From JBGQOJ01 sp052119585 (GTDB lineage: Bacteria; Pseudomonadota; Alphaproteobacteria; Rhodobacterales; Rhodobacteraceae), in assembly GCF_052119585.1 (NCBI RefSeq), contig NZ_JBGQOJ010000016.1, forward strand, positions 9,483-73,482: a stretch of DNA of 64,000 bases, read 5' to 3'. The position numbers and the translations under genes are program-made. The notes beneath the pieces were generated by a model that saw nothing but the letters and a program-made list of their open reading frames with translations, searched no databases and was not told the DNA's origin. Shown piece by piece: positions 52,732 through 61,504 of the stretch; position 1 is the first letter of the stretch; every line of letters starts with the position of its first letter.

Positions 52732-53721
52732 TCAGGAATGCTTGCGAAGGTTCTTGGCGCTGTCTTTGATCGCGTCAAACTGGCCCGACGGGCGAAACCG
52801 CCACAGATAGTCAGGCAGAACAGCGCCCATTGCCGTGGGCTTGACCCCAAGATCAGCCAAACCCCTGGCCCCCTCGGACACGACATTGTCGACCCGCAGA
52901 TTGCGAACCTGATCGCGTGTAACCAAAGTATTGGTGAACAGACCCAGCGAGATCGTCTGCAAGACATCAAACACACCGCCCATGATATTGGCGGCAAAGA
53001 ACGGCAGGTTCAAAATCAGACGGCGGCGGTGGATCACGGTCAGCATGTCCTCCATCAACTCGCGGAAGCTCCGCACATCTGGACCACCCAATTCATAGAC
53101 GCCAGGCGCGACATCCCCCAGCAACGCCCGTTCGGCGGCAGCGGCAACATCGTCAACGTAAACCGGCTGAAACCGGGTATCCGCGCCAACAACAGGCAGC
53201 ACCGGACCGAATCGCGACATCCCGGCGAAACGGTTGAAAAATCCGTCTTCCGATCCGAAAATTACCGAAGGGCGAAGGATAACGGCCGACGGAAATCGCC
53301 GCAGCACAGCCTCTTCGCCCAGCGCCTTGGTGCGGGCATAGTCGCTTTCGCTGTCAGGATCGGCACCGATCGCCGAGAGTTGAACCATACGGCCAACACC
53401 CTCTTCCGCCGCGATGCGCGCAACACGCTCCGCACCTTCGGACTGAACCGCATCAAAGCTGTTCTTGCCAGTCTCGTTCAGGATGCCCACGCAATTCACA
53501 ACCGCATCGGCGCCCTGCATCACGGACCGGACCGAGGCATCATCGCGGATGTTGCACAAAACAGGCTCTACCTGCCCGACGGCGCCATAGGGCCTGACAA
53601 ACAATGCGTCGTTCGGATGCCGGACAGCAACGCGCACGCGCCAGCCGGCTTTCGCCATTCGGCGCACAATATAACGACCGACAAAGCCGGATCCGCCATA
53701 AATAGTAACAAGTTTGGACAT
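52732..53721 (-). CDS. Complex I NDUFA9 subunit family protein (NAD(P)-binding SDR)
   Basis: 329 residues of the atypical SDR group that includes NDUFA9. Starts KLVTIYGGSGFVGRYIVRRMAK (GxxGxxG nucleotide site), with SFDAVQSEGAERVARIA and RPSVIFGSEDGFFNRFA typical of the family. In mitochondria the homologue is an accessory subunit of complex I; in bacteria the link is not proven. The start was set to ATG 53721, six bases after GGAGG. uppP follows closely. Confidence 0.88.
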   Translation of the reverse strand: MSKLVTIYGGSGFVGRYIVRRMAKAGWRVRVAVRHPNDALFVRPYGAVGQVEPVLCNIRDDASVRSVMQGADAVVNCVGILNETGKNSFDAVQSEGAERVARIAAEEGVGRMVQLSAIGADPDSESDYARTKALGEEAVLRRFPSAVILRPSVIFGSEDGFFNRFAGMSRFGPVLPVVGADTRFQPVYVDDVAAAAERALLGDVAPGVYELGGPDVRSFRELMEDMLTVIHRRRLILNLPFFAANIMGGVFDVLQTISLGLFTNTLVTRDQVRNLRVDNVVSEGARGLADLGVKPTAMGAVLPDYLWRFRPSGQFDAIKDSAKNLRKHS

Positions 53722-53817
53722 GGGATGCCTCCGCATATAGGTTGCTAGTTCAATAGCTTTCTAGCGACGCGGGAACAAGTCGCTATCACATACGGTCGAT
53801 TTACTGAAAAGGAGCCG

Positions 53818-53846
53818 TTGACAGTGCCTGCACTACACATTAGATC
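53818..53846 (+). promoter_or_regulatory. Promoter of tRNA-Leu
   Basis: TTGACA (perfect -35), a 17-base spacer, and TAGATC, ending 19 bases before the mature tRNA 5' end. Confidence 0.7.
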
Positions 53847-53865
53847 GCCTCTCACGACGACACCT

Positions 53866-53951
53866 GCCCAGGTGGCGGAATGGTAGACGCGCTAGCTTCA
53901 GGTGCTAGTATTGGCAACGATGTGGAGGTTCGAGTCCTCTCCTGGGCACCA
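53866..53951 (+). tRNA. tRNA-Leu (anticodon CAG)
   Basis: 86-base class II tRNA with a long variable arm and encoded CCA. Acceptor GCCCAGG/CCTGGGC, anticodon arm CTAGC-TTCAGGT-GCTAG (anticodon CAG, reading CUG), T-arm GAGG-TTCGAGT-CCTC. Confidence 0.97.
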
Positions 53952-53969
53952 AAAATCTAAAAAGACTTG

Positions 53970-54002
53970 ACCAAAATAAATCGCTCAGGCGGTTTTTTTG
54001 GT
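53970..54002 (+). terminator. Terminator after tRNA-Leu
   Basis: Hairpin of 14 bp with one bulge: ACCAAAATAAATCGC, loop TCAG, GCGGTTTTTTTGGT, followed by TTTTG. Begins 19 bases after the tRNA and lies before the fliI 3' end. Confidence 0.75.
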
Positions 54003-54033
54003 TTTGAATCCGGGCTGTTCACACCACTGTCGA

Positions 54034-55383
54034 TTATTTCGGTGGTAATGTGTCTGCTTGCTCCAGAATGGCAGCGAGCCTGTGAAAGCACCCTGCGATC
54101 CCCGTCTCGGCGGTCTCTGCCAGAAACGCGTCCAGTTGGGGCCAGACACGCAACGCCGCGTCCAGCAATGGGTCAGACCCCACGGTATAGAGGCCCGCCT
54201 GGATCATCATCTCTGACCGGTCATAGGCCCCCAGCAGACGGCGCGCGTTTGCGATCAGTGCGTTTTCCTCAGAAGTTGCAGCCCGCGGCAGACTACGAGA
54301 GACGGATCGCAAAAGATCAATTGCCGGAAACCTTCCTCGTTCGGCAATTTTGCGATCCATAACAATGTGCCCATCCAGAACGCCCCGCAGAATGTCGGCC
54401 ACGGGTTCGTCCATATCCGAACCAGCGACCAGAACGGAAAACACCGCCGTTATATCGCCTTGACCAGCGAGGCCGGGACCGGCACGCTCGCACAGCGACA
54501 TGATCGACTGAGAGGTCGACGCCGGAAACCCCCGAAGTGTCGAAGGCTCACCGGCGGCAATCGCGATCTCGCGGTGTGCTTCGGCAAAACGGGTGATTGA
54601 ATCGACCAGTAGAAGCACCTGCAGGCCTTGGTCACGAAAGGATTCGGCGACGCACATAGCCGCCAACGCACAGCGGCGACGCATCAGAGGCGACTGGTCG
54701 GATGTTGCCGCAACGACCACAGATCGCGCCATGCCGTCCGGTCCCAGAACATCCTCGACGAAATCCCGCACTTCGCGCCCTCTCTCTCCGACAAGGGCGA
54801 TCACGACGACATCGGCCTGCAAGTCCTTGGCGAGGTTGGACAGCAAGCTGGATTTCCCCACCCCCGATCCTGCAAAAAGCCCGATCCGTTGTCCTCTTAC
54901 AATAGGCAGCAGGGTATTGAACACGGACAATCCCGTTTCCAGCCTTTGACCCAAAGGCCGTCGTTCTGTCGCAGGCGGCGGCAGGCATTGCAGTGGGCGA
55001 TTGCGCGTGCCGCCGCCGAGAGGAGCTCCGTCAAGCGGCTGTCCGAACGGATCAATGACCCGTCCAATCCAGCCCGGATCAGGGGCAAGACCAACGGGGC
55101 CGATCAGCTCTACCAGATCCCCTATCGAAATACCGACCGCACTGCCCCCCAACAAGACAGTGATGGCGCGCGGAGAAAGTGACAGGACCTCGCCCCCAAT
55201 TCTGGGTCCGTTCTGGGGGATAACCCGCACCTGATCGCCCTGCATTGCGATATCGGACAGGCCCGACACTTCGACCACACCACCGCCGACGGCACTGACC
55301 CGACCAATGCGCCGCGATGTAACGAGGCCCGAGAACGCGGCCTTCAGCCGTTCCAGCTCATTGGATCTGCTTTTCACTATCAC
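54034..55383 (-). CDS. fliI: FliI, flagellum-specific ATP synthase
   Basis: 449 residues of the F1-beta-like export ATPase family (FliI/YscN). Walker A AGSGVGKSS with K177, the catalytic-Glu/VALVGERGREVRDF segment, Walker B LLLVDSITRFA, and the C-terminal AERGRFPAIDLLRSVSRSLPR. Energises flagellar protein export with FliH. GTG start with AGGAGAATCC upstream. Transcribed away from flgB; no fliH is seen here. Its genomic company favours flagellar over virulence-type secretion. Confidence 0.93.
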   Translation of the reverse strand: MIVKSRSNELERLKAAFSGLVTSRRIGRVSAVGGGVVEVSGLSDIAMQGDQVRVIPQNGPRIGGEVLSLSPRAITVLLGGSAVGISIGDLVELIGPVGLAPDPGWIGRVIDPFGQPLDGAPLGGGTRNRPLQCLPPPATERRPLGQRLETGLSVFNTLLPIVRGQRIGLFAGSGVGKSSLLSNLAKDLQADVVVIALVGERGREVRDFVEDVLGPDGMARSVVVAATSDQSPLMRRRCALAAMCVAESFRDQGLQVLLLVDSITRFAEAHREIAIAAGEPSTLRGFPASTSQSIMSLCERAGPGLAGQGDITAVFSVLVAGSDMDEPVADILRGVLDGHIVMDRKIAERGRFPAIDLLRSVSRSLPRAATSEENALIANARRLLGAYDRSEMMIQAGLYTVGSDPLLDAALRVWPQLDAFLAETAETGIAGCFHRLAAILEQADTLPPK

Positions 55384-55428
55384 CGGATTCTCCTGTGCCT
55401 TTGAAAACTCTTTCTAAAGGAATCACAG

Positions 55429-55443
55429 TTAAGGCTTGGTTGA
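55429..55443 (+). promoter_or_regulatory. Candidate CtrA-type binding site ahead of flgB
   Basis: TTAA-N7-TTGA, one base from the CtrA consensus TTAA-N7-TTAA, between the divergent fliI and flgB starts and 23 bases before flgB. CtrA controls motility in Rhodobacterales, so it fits, but one site with a mismatch is weak evidence. Confidence 0.35.
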
Positions 55444-55466
55444 AACCTATCGAGGGAGAAGCCCCG

Positions 55467-55853
55467 ATGTTCGAAAAACTGGATATCTTCAAGATGGCGC
55501 AGTCAATGGCGACCCACGCCAGCGCGCGTCAGTCTGCTATCGCCGGCAACATTGCCAACGCCGACACCCCCGGTTTCAAGGCGCGGGACATCGCATCTTT
55601 TGCCGATAGCTTTCGAAATCAGGACACTGGATCGGGCCTTGTTGCGACCCGCACAACCCATCTTGCCTACGAAAGCGCCTCGCACGGATTCAAGCAGATC
55701 ACGGCTGAGGAAAACATGTCCCCGAACGGCAATTCCGTCTCTCTCGAGACCGAGATGATGAAATCCGGGGAAGTCCGCCATCAGCATGAAACCGCACTGG
55801 CAATCTACAAAAGTGCGCTGGGCATTCTGCGCACGAGCCTTGGCCGAAGATAA
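55467..55853 (+). CDS. flgB: FlgB, flagellar basal-body rod protein
   Basis: 128-residue proximal rod protein. N-terminal rod motif ARQSAIAGNIANADTPGFKARD and the C-terminal helical ETEMMKSGEVRHQHETALAIYKSALGILRTSLG. ATG 55467 follows GGGAGA and gives the expected size; an upstream in-frame ATG lies in the regulatory region. First gene of the rightward flagellar operon. Confidence 0.93.
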   Translation: MFEKLDIFKMAQSMATHASARQSAIAGNIANADTPGFKARDIASFADSFRNQDTGSGLVATRTTHLAYESASHGFKQITAEENMSPNGNSVSLETEMMKSGEVRHQHETALAIYKSALGILRTSLGRR

Positions 55854-55868
55854 GCAGGGGATGACATG

Positions 55869-56261
55869 ATGAGCGACCTGATGAAAACTTTGGCGATGTC
55901 GGCGAGCGGCATGAAAGCGCAGGCAAGTCGCTTGCGCCATGTGTCAGAGAATATCGCCAACACGGATACCCCCGGTTTTCGGCGAAAAACATCCACGTTC
56001 GAAGAAACGATCGAGGCGGGGCAGCGCACCGGACTGGTGAGGAGCGGGCCAGTGAAACTGGACCGGGCAGAACTGGAACAGATCTACGACCCAGGCCACC
56101 CGATGGCCAACGAAGCCGGCTACTATGATGGATCGAATGTCGATCTGGTGGTCGAAATTGCTGATGCGCGCGAAGCGCAGCGCAGCTACGAGGCGAATCT
56201 GAAAATGTTCGATCAGGTCCGACAAATGTCGAGTGCACTGCTTGATCTGCTTCGCCGATAA
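55869..56261 (+). CDS. flgC: FlgC, flagellar basal-body rod protein
   Basis: 130 residues. N-terminal MKAQASRLRHVSENIANTDTPGFRRK rod motif, internal YDGSNVDLVVEIADAREAQRSYEANLKMFDQ, and the helical end LLDLLRR. The start may be ATG 55866 (one codon more); the GGGG site fits 55869 slightly better. Fifteen bases after flgB. Confidence 0.93.
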   Translation: MSDLMKTLAMSASGMKAQASRLRHVSENIANTDTPGFRRKTSTFEETIEAGQRTGLVRSGPVKLDRAELEQIYDPGHPMANEAGYYDGSNVDLVVEIADAREAQRSYEANLKMFDQVRQMSSALLDLLRR

Positions 56262-56273
56262 AGGAGAACCGAG

Positions 56274-56564
56274 ATGGATATCAGATCTTCGCTCGCGGCC
56301 CAGCAATATGCCGCCACCCGCCCCGCGACGGCCCCCAAGCCGGATCCCACCGGACAGCCGAACGGTTTCAGCCGCTTGGCAAATGATTTCGCCACAACCC
56401 TTCAGCAAGGAGAGCAAACCGCACTGTCTGCCATGACCGGCGGTGCCGATGCCCACGCGTTGGTTCAGGCGCTTGCCCAGACAGAGCTTGCGGTTGAAAC
56501 CGCCGTGACTGTTCGCGACAAGGTCGTCGAAGCCTACCAGGAAATCCTGCGGATGCCGGTTTAA
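56274..56564 (+). CDS. fliE: FliE, flagellar hook-basal body complex protein
   Basis: 96 residues, the usual size. Conserved C-terminal half: DAHALVQALAQTELAVETAVTVRDKVVEAYQEILRMPV. FliE joins the MS ring to the rod and is an early export substrate. AAAGGAG before the ATG; 12 bases after flgC and three before fliQ. Confidence 0.92.
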   Translation: MDIRSSLAAQQYAATRPATAPKPDPTGQPNGFSRLANDFATTLQQGEQTALSAMTGGADAHALVQALAQTELAVETAVTVRDKVVEAYQEILRMPV

Positions 56565-56567
56565 CCA

Positions 56568-56834
56568 ATGGATGACCTGATCTTCTACGATGTTCTTCAG
56601 CAGGCTCTTTGGGTCGCGGTGGTGATCTCGATGCCCGTCCTGATGGTTGCCCTGATCGCGGGATTGGTCATCGGCCTGTTCCAGGCACTGACCTCAGTTC
56701 AGGAAATGACGCTGACATTTGTCCCGAAAGTTGCTGCAATGCTGGCGGTTTTCTGGATCACCATGGGGTTCATGACCGACACATTGGTCGCCTTTCTCAC
56801 CAATCGCCTTATCCCTTTGATTGTGGGGGTCTGA
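56568..56834 (+). CDS. fliQ: FliQ, flagellar export apparatus protein
   Basis: 88 residues with two transmembrane helices (about 16-40 and 55-78). Family motif GLVIGLFQALTSVQEMTLTFVPKVAAML is exact. Part of the FliPQR export gate; fliP is not in this window. Confidence 0.94.
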   Translation: MDDLIFYDVLQQALWVAVVISMPVLMVALIAGLVIGLFQALTSVQEMTLTFVPKVAAMLAVFWITMGFMTDTLVAFLTNRLIPLIVGV

Positions 56835-56837
56835 CCT

Positions 56838-57554
56838 ATGGACAATGCGACATACGCAACCCTTACCCGGCAATCGGGCCTGATGCGCGAGATGCAGGCG
56901 GTTGCGAACAACATCGCCAACCTGTCGACCACCGGCTTCCGCAAGGAAGGTGTGATCTTTGCCGAACATATCAGGGCGCTTGGCCGAACGGACGAATCAT
57001 TGTCCATGGCCTCTGCCGACGTCCGTGTGACTAACGAACAACAGGGCTCTCTCAGCCCGACTAACGGATCGTTCGACTTTGCAATCGAGGGAGAGGGGTT
57101 CTTCTTGATCGACACGCCGGACGGTCAACGACTTAGCCGCGCGGGCGCGTTCACGCCAAACCCCGAGGGAGAGCTGGTGACGCCAGAGGGCTACCGCCTG
57201 CTCGACGGTGGCGGTTCGCCGATATTCATCCCGCCCGACGCGAAGGCGATCAGCGTCTCATCCGACGGCACCGTCAGCGCAGACGGCAGGCCGCTTACCC
57301 AGATCGGCGCAGTGCGCCCCGCCGATCCGCTGGACCTGGCGCGCGAGAACGGCGTGCGTTTCGAGGCAAAGGGCGGTGTAGTTCCTGCCGAAGACGCACG
57401 CATCATTCAGGGGTTTCTCGAAGGATCTAACGTGAACCCCGTCATTGAAGTCGCACGAATGATCGAAGTTCAGCGCGCTTACGAACTGGGCCAATCATTT
57501 CTGGAAAAAGAAGACGAACGTATTCGCGGCGTTTTGCAGACGCTTGGCCGCTAG
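56838..57554 (+). CDS. flgF: FlgF, flagellar basal-body rod protein
   Basis: 238-residue proximal rod protein. N-terminal MREMQAVANNIANLSTTGFRKEG, middle DFAIEGEGFFLIDTPDGQRLSRAGAFTPNPEG, and C-terminal GFLEGSNVNPVIEVARMIEVQRAYELGQS. Three bases after fliQ. flgF and flgG are paralogues lying in tandem. Confidence 0.93.
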   Translation: MDNATYATLTRQSGLMREMQAVANNIANLSTTGFRKEGVIFAEHIRALGRTDESLSMASADVRVTNEQQGSLSPTNGSFDFAIEGEGFFLIDTPDGQRLSRAGAFTPNPEGELVTPEGYRLLDGGGSPIFIPPDAKAISVSSDGTVSADGRPLTQIGAVRPADPLDLARENGVRFEAKGGVVPAEDARIIQGFLEGSNVNPVIEVARMIEVQRAYELGQSFLEKEDERIRGVLQTLGR

Positions 57555-57566
57555 AAAGGACATACC

Positions 57567-58352
57567 ATGCAAGCCTTGAAAATTGCCGCAACAGGCATGA
57601 GCGCCCAACAGATGCGGGTCGAGGTCATTTCCAACAACCTCGCGAACATGAACACGACCGGATACAATGCGCGTCGGGCCGAATTCGCCGACCTCCACTA
57701 TCAGCAATTGACGCGCGCGGGCACGATCAATGCATCCGACGGAACGGTTCTGCCGACCGGGGTGCAATTGGGTCTGGGTGTTCGGCCCGCGTCGATCACC
57801 GTCAACATTTCCCAGGGCGCGTTGTCTCAAACCGGGGGCGATCTGGACGTCGCGATCGAGGGCAGCGGCTATCTCGAGGTCACACTTCCCTCGGGCTTGT
57901 CCGCCTATTCGCGCGATGGCGGTCTGAAGCGTTCTGCCGATGGGCTGATCGTCACCTCAGACGGCTTCGCCATCGCGCCGGACATCACGATCCCTTCGGA
58001 TGCGCGAAGCATTTCGATCAGCGGCGAAGGCGAGGTCTATGCCTATTTCAATGATCGCGTTGAACCCGAGCTATTGGGTCAATTCACTCTTGCCAATTTC
58101 TCTAATCCCAAGGGGTTGGAGGCGATGGGAAGCAACCTGTTTCTTGAAACCGCCGGTTCGGGCCCGTCGCTTGTGGGCACCCCCGGCGAAAATGGGCTGG
58201 GCATGTTGCGACAAGGCTATCTCGAGGATTCATCGGTTGATGCCGTGCGCGAAGTGACCGAACTGATCGAGGCGCAGCGCGGGTATGAACTAAATGCAAA
58301 GGTGATTTCGGCCGCTGATCAGATGCTCGCCGCTGCTACACAGGTGAGATGA
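57567..58352 (+). CDS. flgG: FlgG, flagellar distal rod protein
   Basis: 261 residues. MQALKIAATGMSAQQMRVEVISNNLANMNTTGYNARRAEF at the N-terminus; the GVQLGLGVRPASITVNISQGALSQTGGDLDVAIEGSGYLEV region and the C-terminal YLEDSSVDAVREVTELIEAQRGYELNAKVISAADQML are full-length. Its stop overlaps or abuts the flgA start. Confidence 0.95.
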   Translation: MQALKIAATGMSAQQMRVEVISNNLANMNTTGYNARRAEFADLHYQQLTRAGTINASDGTVLPTGVQLGLGVRPASITVNISQGALSQTGGDLDVAIEGSGYLEVTLPSGLSAYSRDGGLKRSADGLIVTSDGFAIAPDITIPSDARSISISGEGEVYAYFNDRVEPELLGQFTLANFSNPKGLEAMGSNLFLETAGSGPSLVGTPGENGLGMLRQGYLEDSSVDAVREVTELIEAQRGYELNAKVISAADQMLAAATQVR

Positions 58353-58774
58353 TGAGGCTGTGCCTTGGTCTCCTGTTCGCCGTTTCGAGCCCCGTCGTGC
58401 TGCACGCCGAAACGCTCATCGCCGCGCGAACAGTCAGAAGCAACACAGTGCTCACTGCGGATGATGTTGTCGTCGGACAGCATTCCGTCCCTGGCGCCCT
58501 GAAGGACGCAGGATCTGCCATCGGCCTTGAAACCCGCGTGGTCCTTTATGCCGGACGTTCGATCCGCCCCGAGGATATTGGCCCGGTCACCGTGATCGAC
58601 CGCAATCAGGTTATTTCGTTGGTGTTCAAAAGTAACGGGTTGACCATTCTGGCCGAAGGGCGCGCGCTTGGCCGGGGCGGCGTCGGTGATACTCTTCGCG
58701 TCATGAACATTTCCTCACGGACAACCGTGACAGGTCGAATTGCCGAAAACGGTCACGTTCTTGTCGGCCAATAA
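58352..58774 (+). CDS. flgA: FlgA, flagellar P-ring assembly chaperone
   Basis: 140 residues from ATG 58352 (ATG 58349 gives one more and overlaps the flgG stop as ATGA). Signal peptide (about 1-19, ending VVLHA), an SAF domain (LIAARTVRSNTVLTADDVVVGQ) and the C-terminal GDTLRVMNISSRTTVTGRI. It is a short FlgA, as seen in alphaproteobacteria; it assists FlgI P-ring assembly in the periplasm. Confidence 0.88.
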   Translation: MRLCLGLLFAVSSPVVLHAETLIAARTVRSNTVLTADDVVVGQHSVPGALKDAGSAIGLETRVVLYAGRSIRPEDIGPVTVIDRNQVISLVFKSNGLTILAEGRALGRGGVGDTLRVMNISSRTTVTGRIAENGHVLVGQ

Positions 58775-58801
58775 ACGCCCCCCAACCAACAGGACGACGC
58801 A

Positions 58802-59536
58802 ATGCACCACTTGATTAAGATCCTTCTCCTTTCTTGCGTATTGGCGCAGTCGGGTTGCGCCCGGATAAAGGATGTTGGCCAGGTTCCCGCATTAACGCCG
58901 ACGCAAGGCAATACAGAAGAATTCGCGATGATGTCGCCCGGGTTGCCCAAAAGTGCTGAAACCTACCGCGATGTCGACCGGGCTTCCCTTTGGAGCAGGG
59001 AACGGCAGTCTTTGCTGGGTGACAGGCGCGCGGTCCAGCGCGGTGATATCCTGACAGTTGTTATTGAAATCAACGAGAAGGCCGAGATTTCCAATACAAC
59101 GTCACGTTCGCGCAGTGGGTCTGAATCAATGGGAATTCCACAGCTTCTGGGCATTCCCCAAAGGCTCAATCCAAAATTGCCCGAAGGTGCCTCTCTTGAC
59201 AGCGCAGTGTCGACAAACTCGTCCAGCGCATCATCGGGCGACGGCAGCGTCAGACGCAACGAAAAGCTGACGCTAAGGGTGGCAGCCACAATTGTGGATG
59301 TCTTGCAGAACGGGGTTCTTTCGATTCAAGGCTCGCAAGAAGTGCGTGTGAACCATGAAATCCGAGAGCTTCTGGTGGCCGGTTATGTGCGCCCCGCAGA
59401 TATTTCCCGCCAAAACGAGATCACCTATGACAAAATCGCATCCGCGCGGATTTCATACGGGGGACGCGGGCAAATAAGCGATATGCAACAACCCCGTTAC
59501 GGCCAACAGCTTGCCGATATTGTATTGCCGTTCTGA
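58802..59536 (+). CDS. flgH: FlgH, flagellar L-ring lipoprotein
   Basis: 244 residues. Lipoprotein signal with lipobox AQSGC (C19). Core SLWSRERQSLLGDRRAVQRGDILTVVIEINEKAEISN and the C-terminal GSQEVRVNHEIRELLVAGYVRPADISRQNEI..ISYGGRGQISDMQQPRYGQQLADIVLPF are diagnostic. Forms the outer-membrane ring. Confidence 0.95.
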   Translation: MHHLIKILLLSCVLAQSGCARIKDVGQVPALTPTQGNTEEFAMMSPGLPKSAETYRDVDRASLWSRERQSLLGDRRAVQRGDILTVVIEINEKAEISNTTSRSRSGSESMGIPQLLGIPQRLNPKLPEGASLDSAVSTNSSSASSGDGSVRRNEKLTLRVAATIVDVLQNGVLSIQGSQEVRVNHEIRELLVAGYVRPADISRQNEITYDKIASARISYGGRGQISDMQQPRYGQQLADIVLPF

Positions 59537-59548
59537 AGGGGCGATGGA

Positions 59549-60043
59549 ATGAAAAAACTATTGCCGATACTTCTGGCGATCCTTGGTGTGGCTGGTGGAT
59601 TGGGGGCTGGCGTGCTGTTTAAACCGGCGCCGTCCGAGATCGTCGAAATCAATCCCTGCGAAAAACCCGGGACCGATCACGCGAATGTCGTTGACGCGGA
59701 ATCCCCTGACCAACCAACCGGTCTCGACTATGTGAAACTGAACAACCAGTTCGTCATTCCGATAATCAGGAAGGGAAATGTCGCATCCTTGGTTGTGCTC
59801 TCGCTCAGCCTTGAAGTTTCGACCGGCGGAAGCGAAACGGTCTACAAAAAAGAACCTAAATTACGCGACGCTTTCCTCCAGACGCTGTTCGAACACGCCA
59901 GCGCGGGTGGCTTTGATGGCGATTTCACCAATGGAAACTCGATGAGGTTACTGCGGGACGCGCTGCTCGAGATTGCGCGCCGGACTCTGGGTGCCATTGT
60001 TTCGGACGTTCTGATTATGGATCTGGTTCGTCAGGACAACTAA
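59549..60043 (+). CDS. fliL: FliL-family flagellar basal body-associated protein
   Basis: 164 residues with an N-terminal membrane segment (LLPILLAILGVAGGLGAGVLF) and a periplasmic stomatin-like FliL domain (YVKLNNQFVIPIIRKGNVASLVVLSLSLEV ... LRDAFLQTLFEHASAGGFDG). FliL stabilises the stator around the motor. Last gene of the rightward run; its TAA overlaps the end of the convergent gene by four bases. Confidence 0.82.
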   Translation: MKKLLPILLAILGVAGGLGAGVLFKPAPSEIVEINPCEKPGTDHANVVDAESPDQPTGLDYVKLNNQFVIPIIRKGNVASLVVLSLSLEVSTGGSETVYKKEPKLRDAFLQTLFEHASAGGFDGDFTNGNSMRLLRDALLEIARRTLGAIVSDVLIMDLVRQDN

Positions 60044-60414
60044 AAACGGTTCTGCCGTCGTTCAGCGTCAATCACGCACCGATCAAACATGTCCTGAACG
60101 GCCTGATCGCGCCCGAAAGACTTTTGCACAGCTTGCCGTTCTTCCTCTTGGCGGACCCGCAATCTGGCAAGCTTCTGGTTCATCGCAATCCGCGCCCGGT
60201 CGCGCCACAGATCCCATCGGTTACGTGCGCCGCAGAATTGTGCCGGCTGAAAACCATTCAATAGAACGGCCTCCTCTCCTGAAATCGCAGCTAGATTTGC
60301 CAGATCTTGTTCCAGGGCGATGCGCTCTGCGCCGGTTTGTTTTAACGCCGCAAGATCGGCCTGCACGATCAAACCGGTCAGTTGTTGTAGATGCGCGATT
60401 TTCTTGATTTCCAT
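60040..60414 (-). CDS. Hypothetical coiled-coil protein, possibly FliJ-like
   Basis: 124 residues, mostly helical with charged heptads in the second half (LARLRVRQEEERQAVQKSF), no signal or membrane segment. It follows flhB by one base and is the last gene of the flhA-fliR-flhB run. Size, helical character and position fit a FliJ-type export chaperone/stalk, but no diagnostic motif is seen. Confidence 0.6.
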   Translation of the reverse strand: MEIKKIAHLQQLTGLIVQADLAALKQTGAERIALEQDLANLAAISGEEAVLLNGFQPAQFCGARNRWDLWRDRARIAMNQKLARLRVRQEEERQAVQKSFGRDQAVQDMFDRCVIDAERRQNRF

Positions 60415-60415
60415 A

Positions 60416-61504
60416 TTAGCGTTTCATTCCTTTTGCTTTGGTTCGCATGGCTTCGGCAAAGCGTATCGCGGCGGCCACGGCGCGATAATGATCCAGCCGG
60501 ATTTCGGCCCCGATCTCGACCTGCGCGAACAATGCCCTGGCGGTTGGTGGGTCGCTGTGAATTGGCACACCGGATTCCGCCGCAATCCTGCGAATTTGGG
60601 CGGCCACTGCGTCTGCACCCTTTGCAACACAAGATGGTGCGCCGCCGGATTTGCGATTCCACTTGAGTGCGACAGCATAATGCGTTGGGTTCACGATGAT
60701 AACGTCCGCCGTGGGAACCGCGCTCATCATTTGGTTGTTCGCGATTTCATAGGCCTTTTGCCGGCGCTTCTGTTTGATATGCGGATCACCCTCGCTATCC
60801 TTAGACTCGTCGGTCAATTCTTTGCGCGTCATTTTTTGTTTTCTCGCATGCTCGTTCAGTTGCCATGCGTAATCGACGCCGCCGAATACGAAGGCGATCA
60901 GCACAACAAGGGACAGAAAAGACACGAACAAATGCCCCATCAACCCTGCGACCATCAGCGGCGAAAGCACGGCTGACGCAATCATCTCATCCGTCCTGCG
61001 AACAAAGAAAATTGCCAGAATGGCCGAGATAATAAAAAGTTTGACCATACTTTTTGAAAATTCGAAAAGGCCGCTCCGCCCGAATTTGTTCTTTGCATTG
61101 GCAATCAGGGAAATGCGGGAAAGCTTTGGCCCCAGCTTTTCCGGCGCGACGACGAAACTGCGTTGTGCGACAATCGACAGCAACACCGCCAAGGCCGGGC
61201 CGCCGATCCATGGTGCGGCGGCCTTCATGGCTTCGTACATTATCGCCCCGCCTATCGCGGACCCCGAACCGGAAAAAGCACTGGCGCCCAGACCATCCGC
61301 GTGGTCAATCAACGCCATAAGATGCTCTCCGAATGCCCGTATATTTGCAGACCCGAAGACACTCGCGACCAGCAAAAGCCCGCCAAAGGCGGCGGCGGTG
61401 TTCAGATCGGTGGATTTCGCGATGTCACCTTTTTTACGCGCATCATCCAGCTTCTTTTGCGACGCATCATATTGCTTGTCATCAGCGTCTTCGCCATCGC
61501 TCAT
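60416..61504 (-). CDS. flhB: FlhB, flagellar export switch protein
   Basis: 362 residues: acidic N-terminus, four transmembrane helices (about 35-55, 85-110, 150-170, 183-208) and a cytoplasmic domain with the autocleavage motif NPTH at N272-P273 (VIIVNPTHYAVAL). Cleavage between Asn and Pro switches export from rod/hook to filament substrates. The start overlaps the fliR stop (ATGA). Sequence appears intact. Confidence 0.95.
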   Translation of the reverse strand: MSDGEDADDKQYDASQKKLDDARKKGDIAKSTDLNTAAAFGGLLLVASVFGSANIRAFGEHLMALIDHADGLGASAFSGSGSAIGGAIMYEAMKAAAPWIGGPALAVLLSIVAQRSFVVAPEKLGPKLSRISLIANAKNKFGRSGLFEFSKSMVKLFIISAILAIFFVRRTDEMIASAVLSPLMVAGLMGHLFVSFLSLVVLIAFVFGGVDYAWQLNEHARKQKMTRKELTDESKDSEGDPHIKQKRRQKAYEIANNQMMSAVPTADVIIVNPTHYAVALKWNRKSGGAPSCVAKGADAVAAQIRRIAAESGVPIHSDPPTARALFAQVEIGAEIRLDHYRAVAAAIRFAEAMRTKAKGMKR

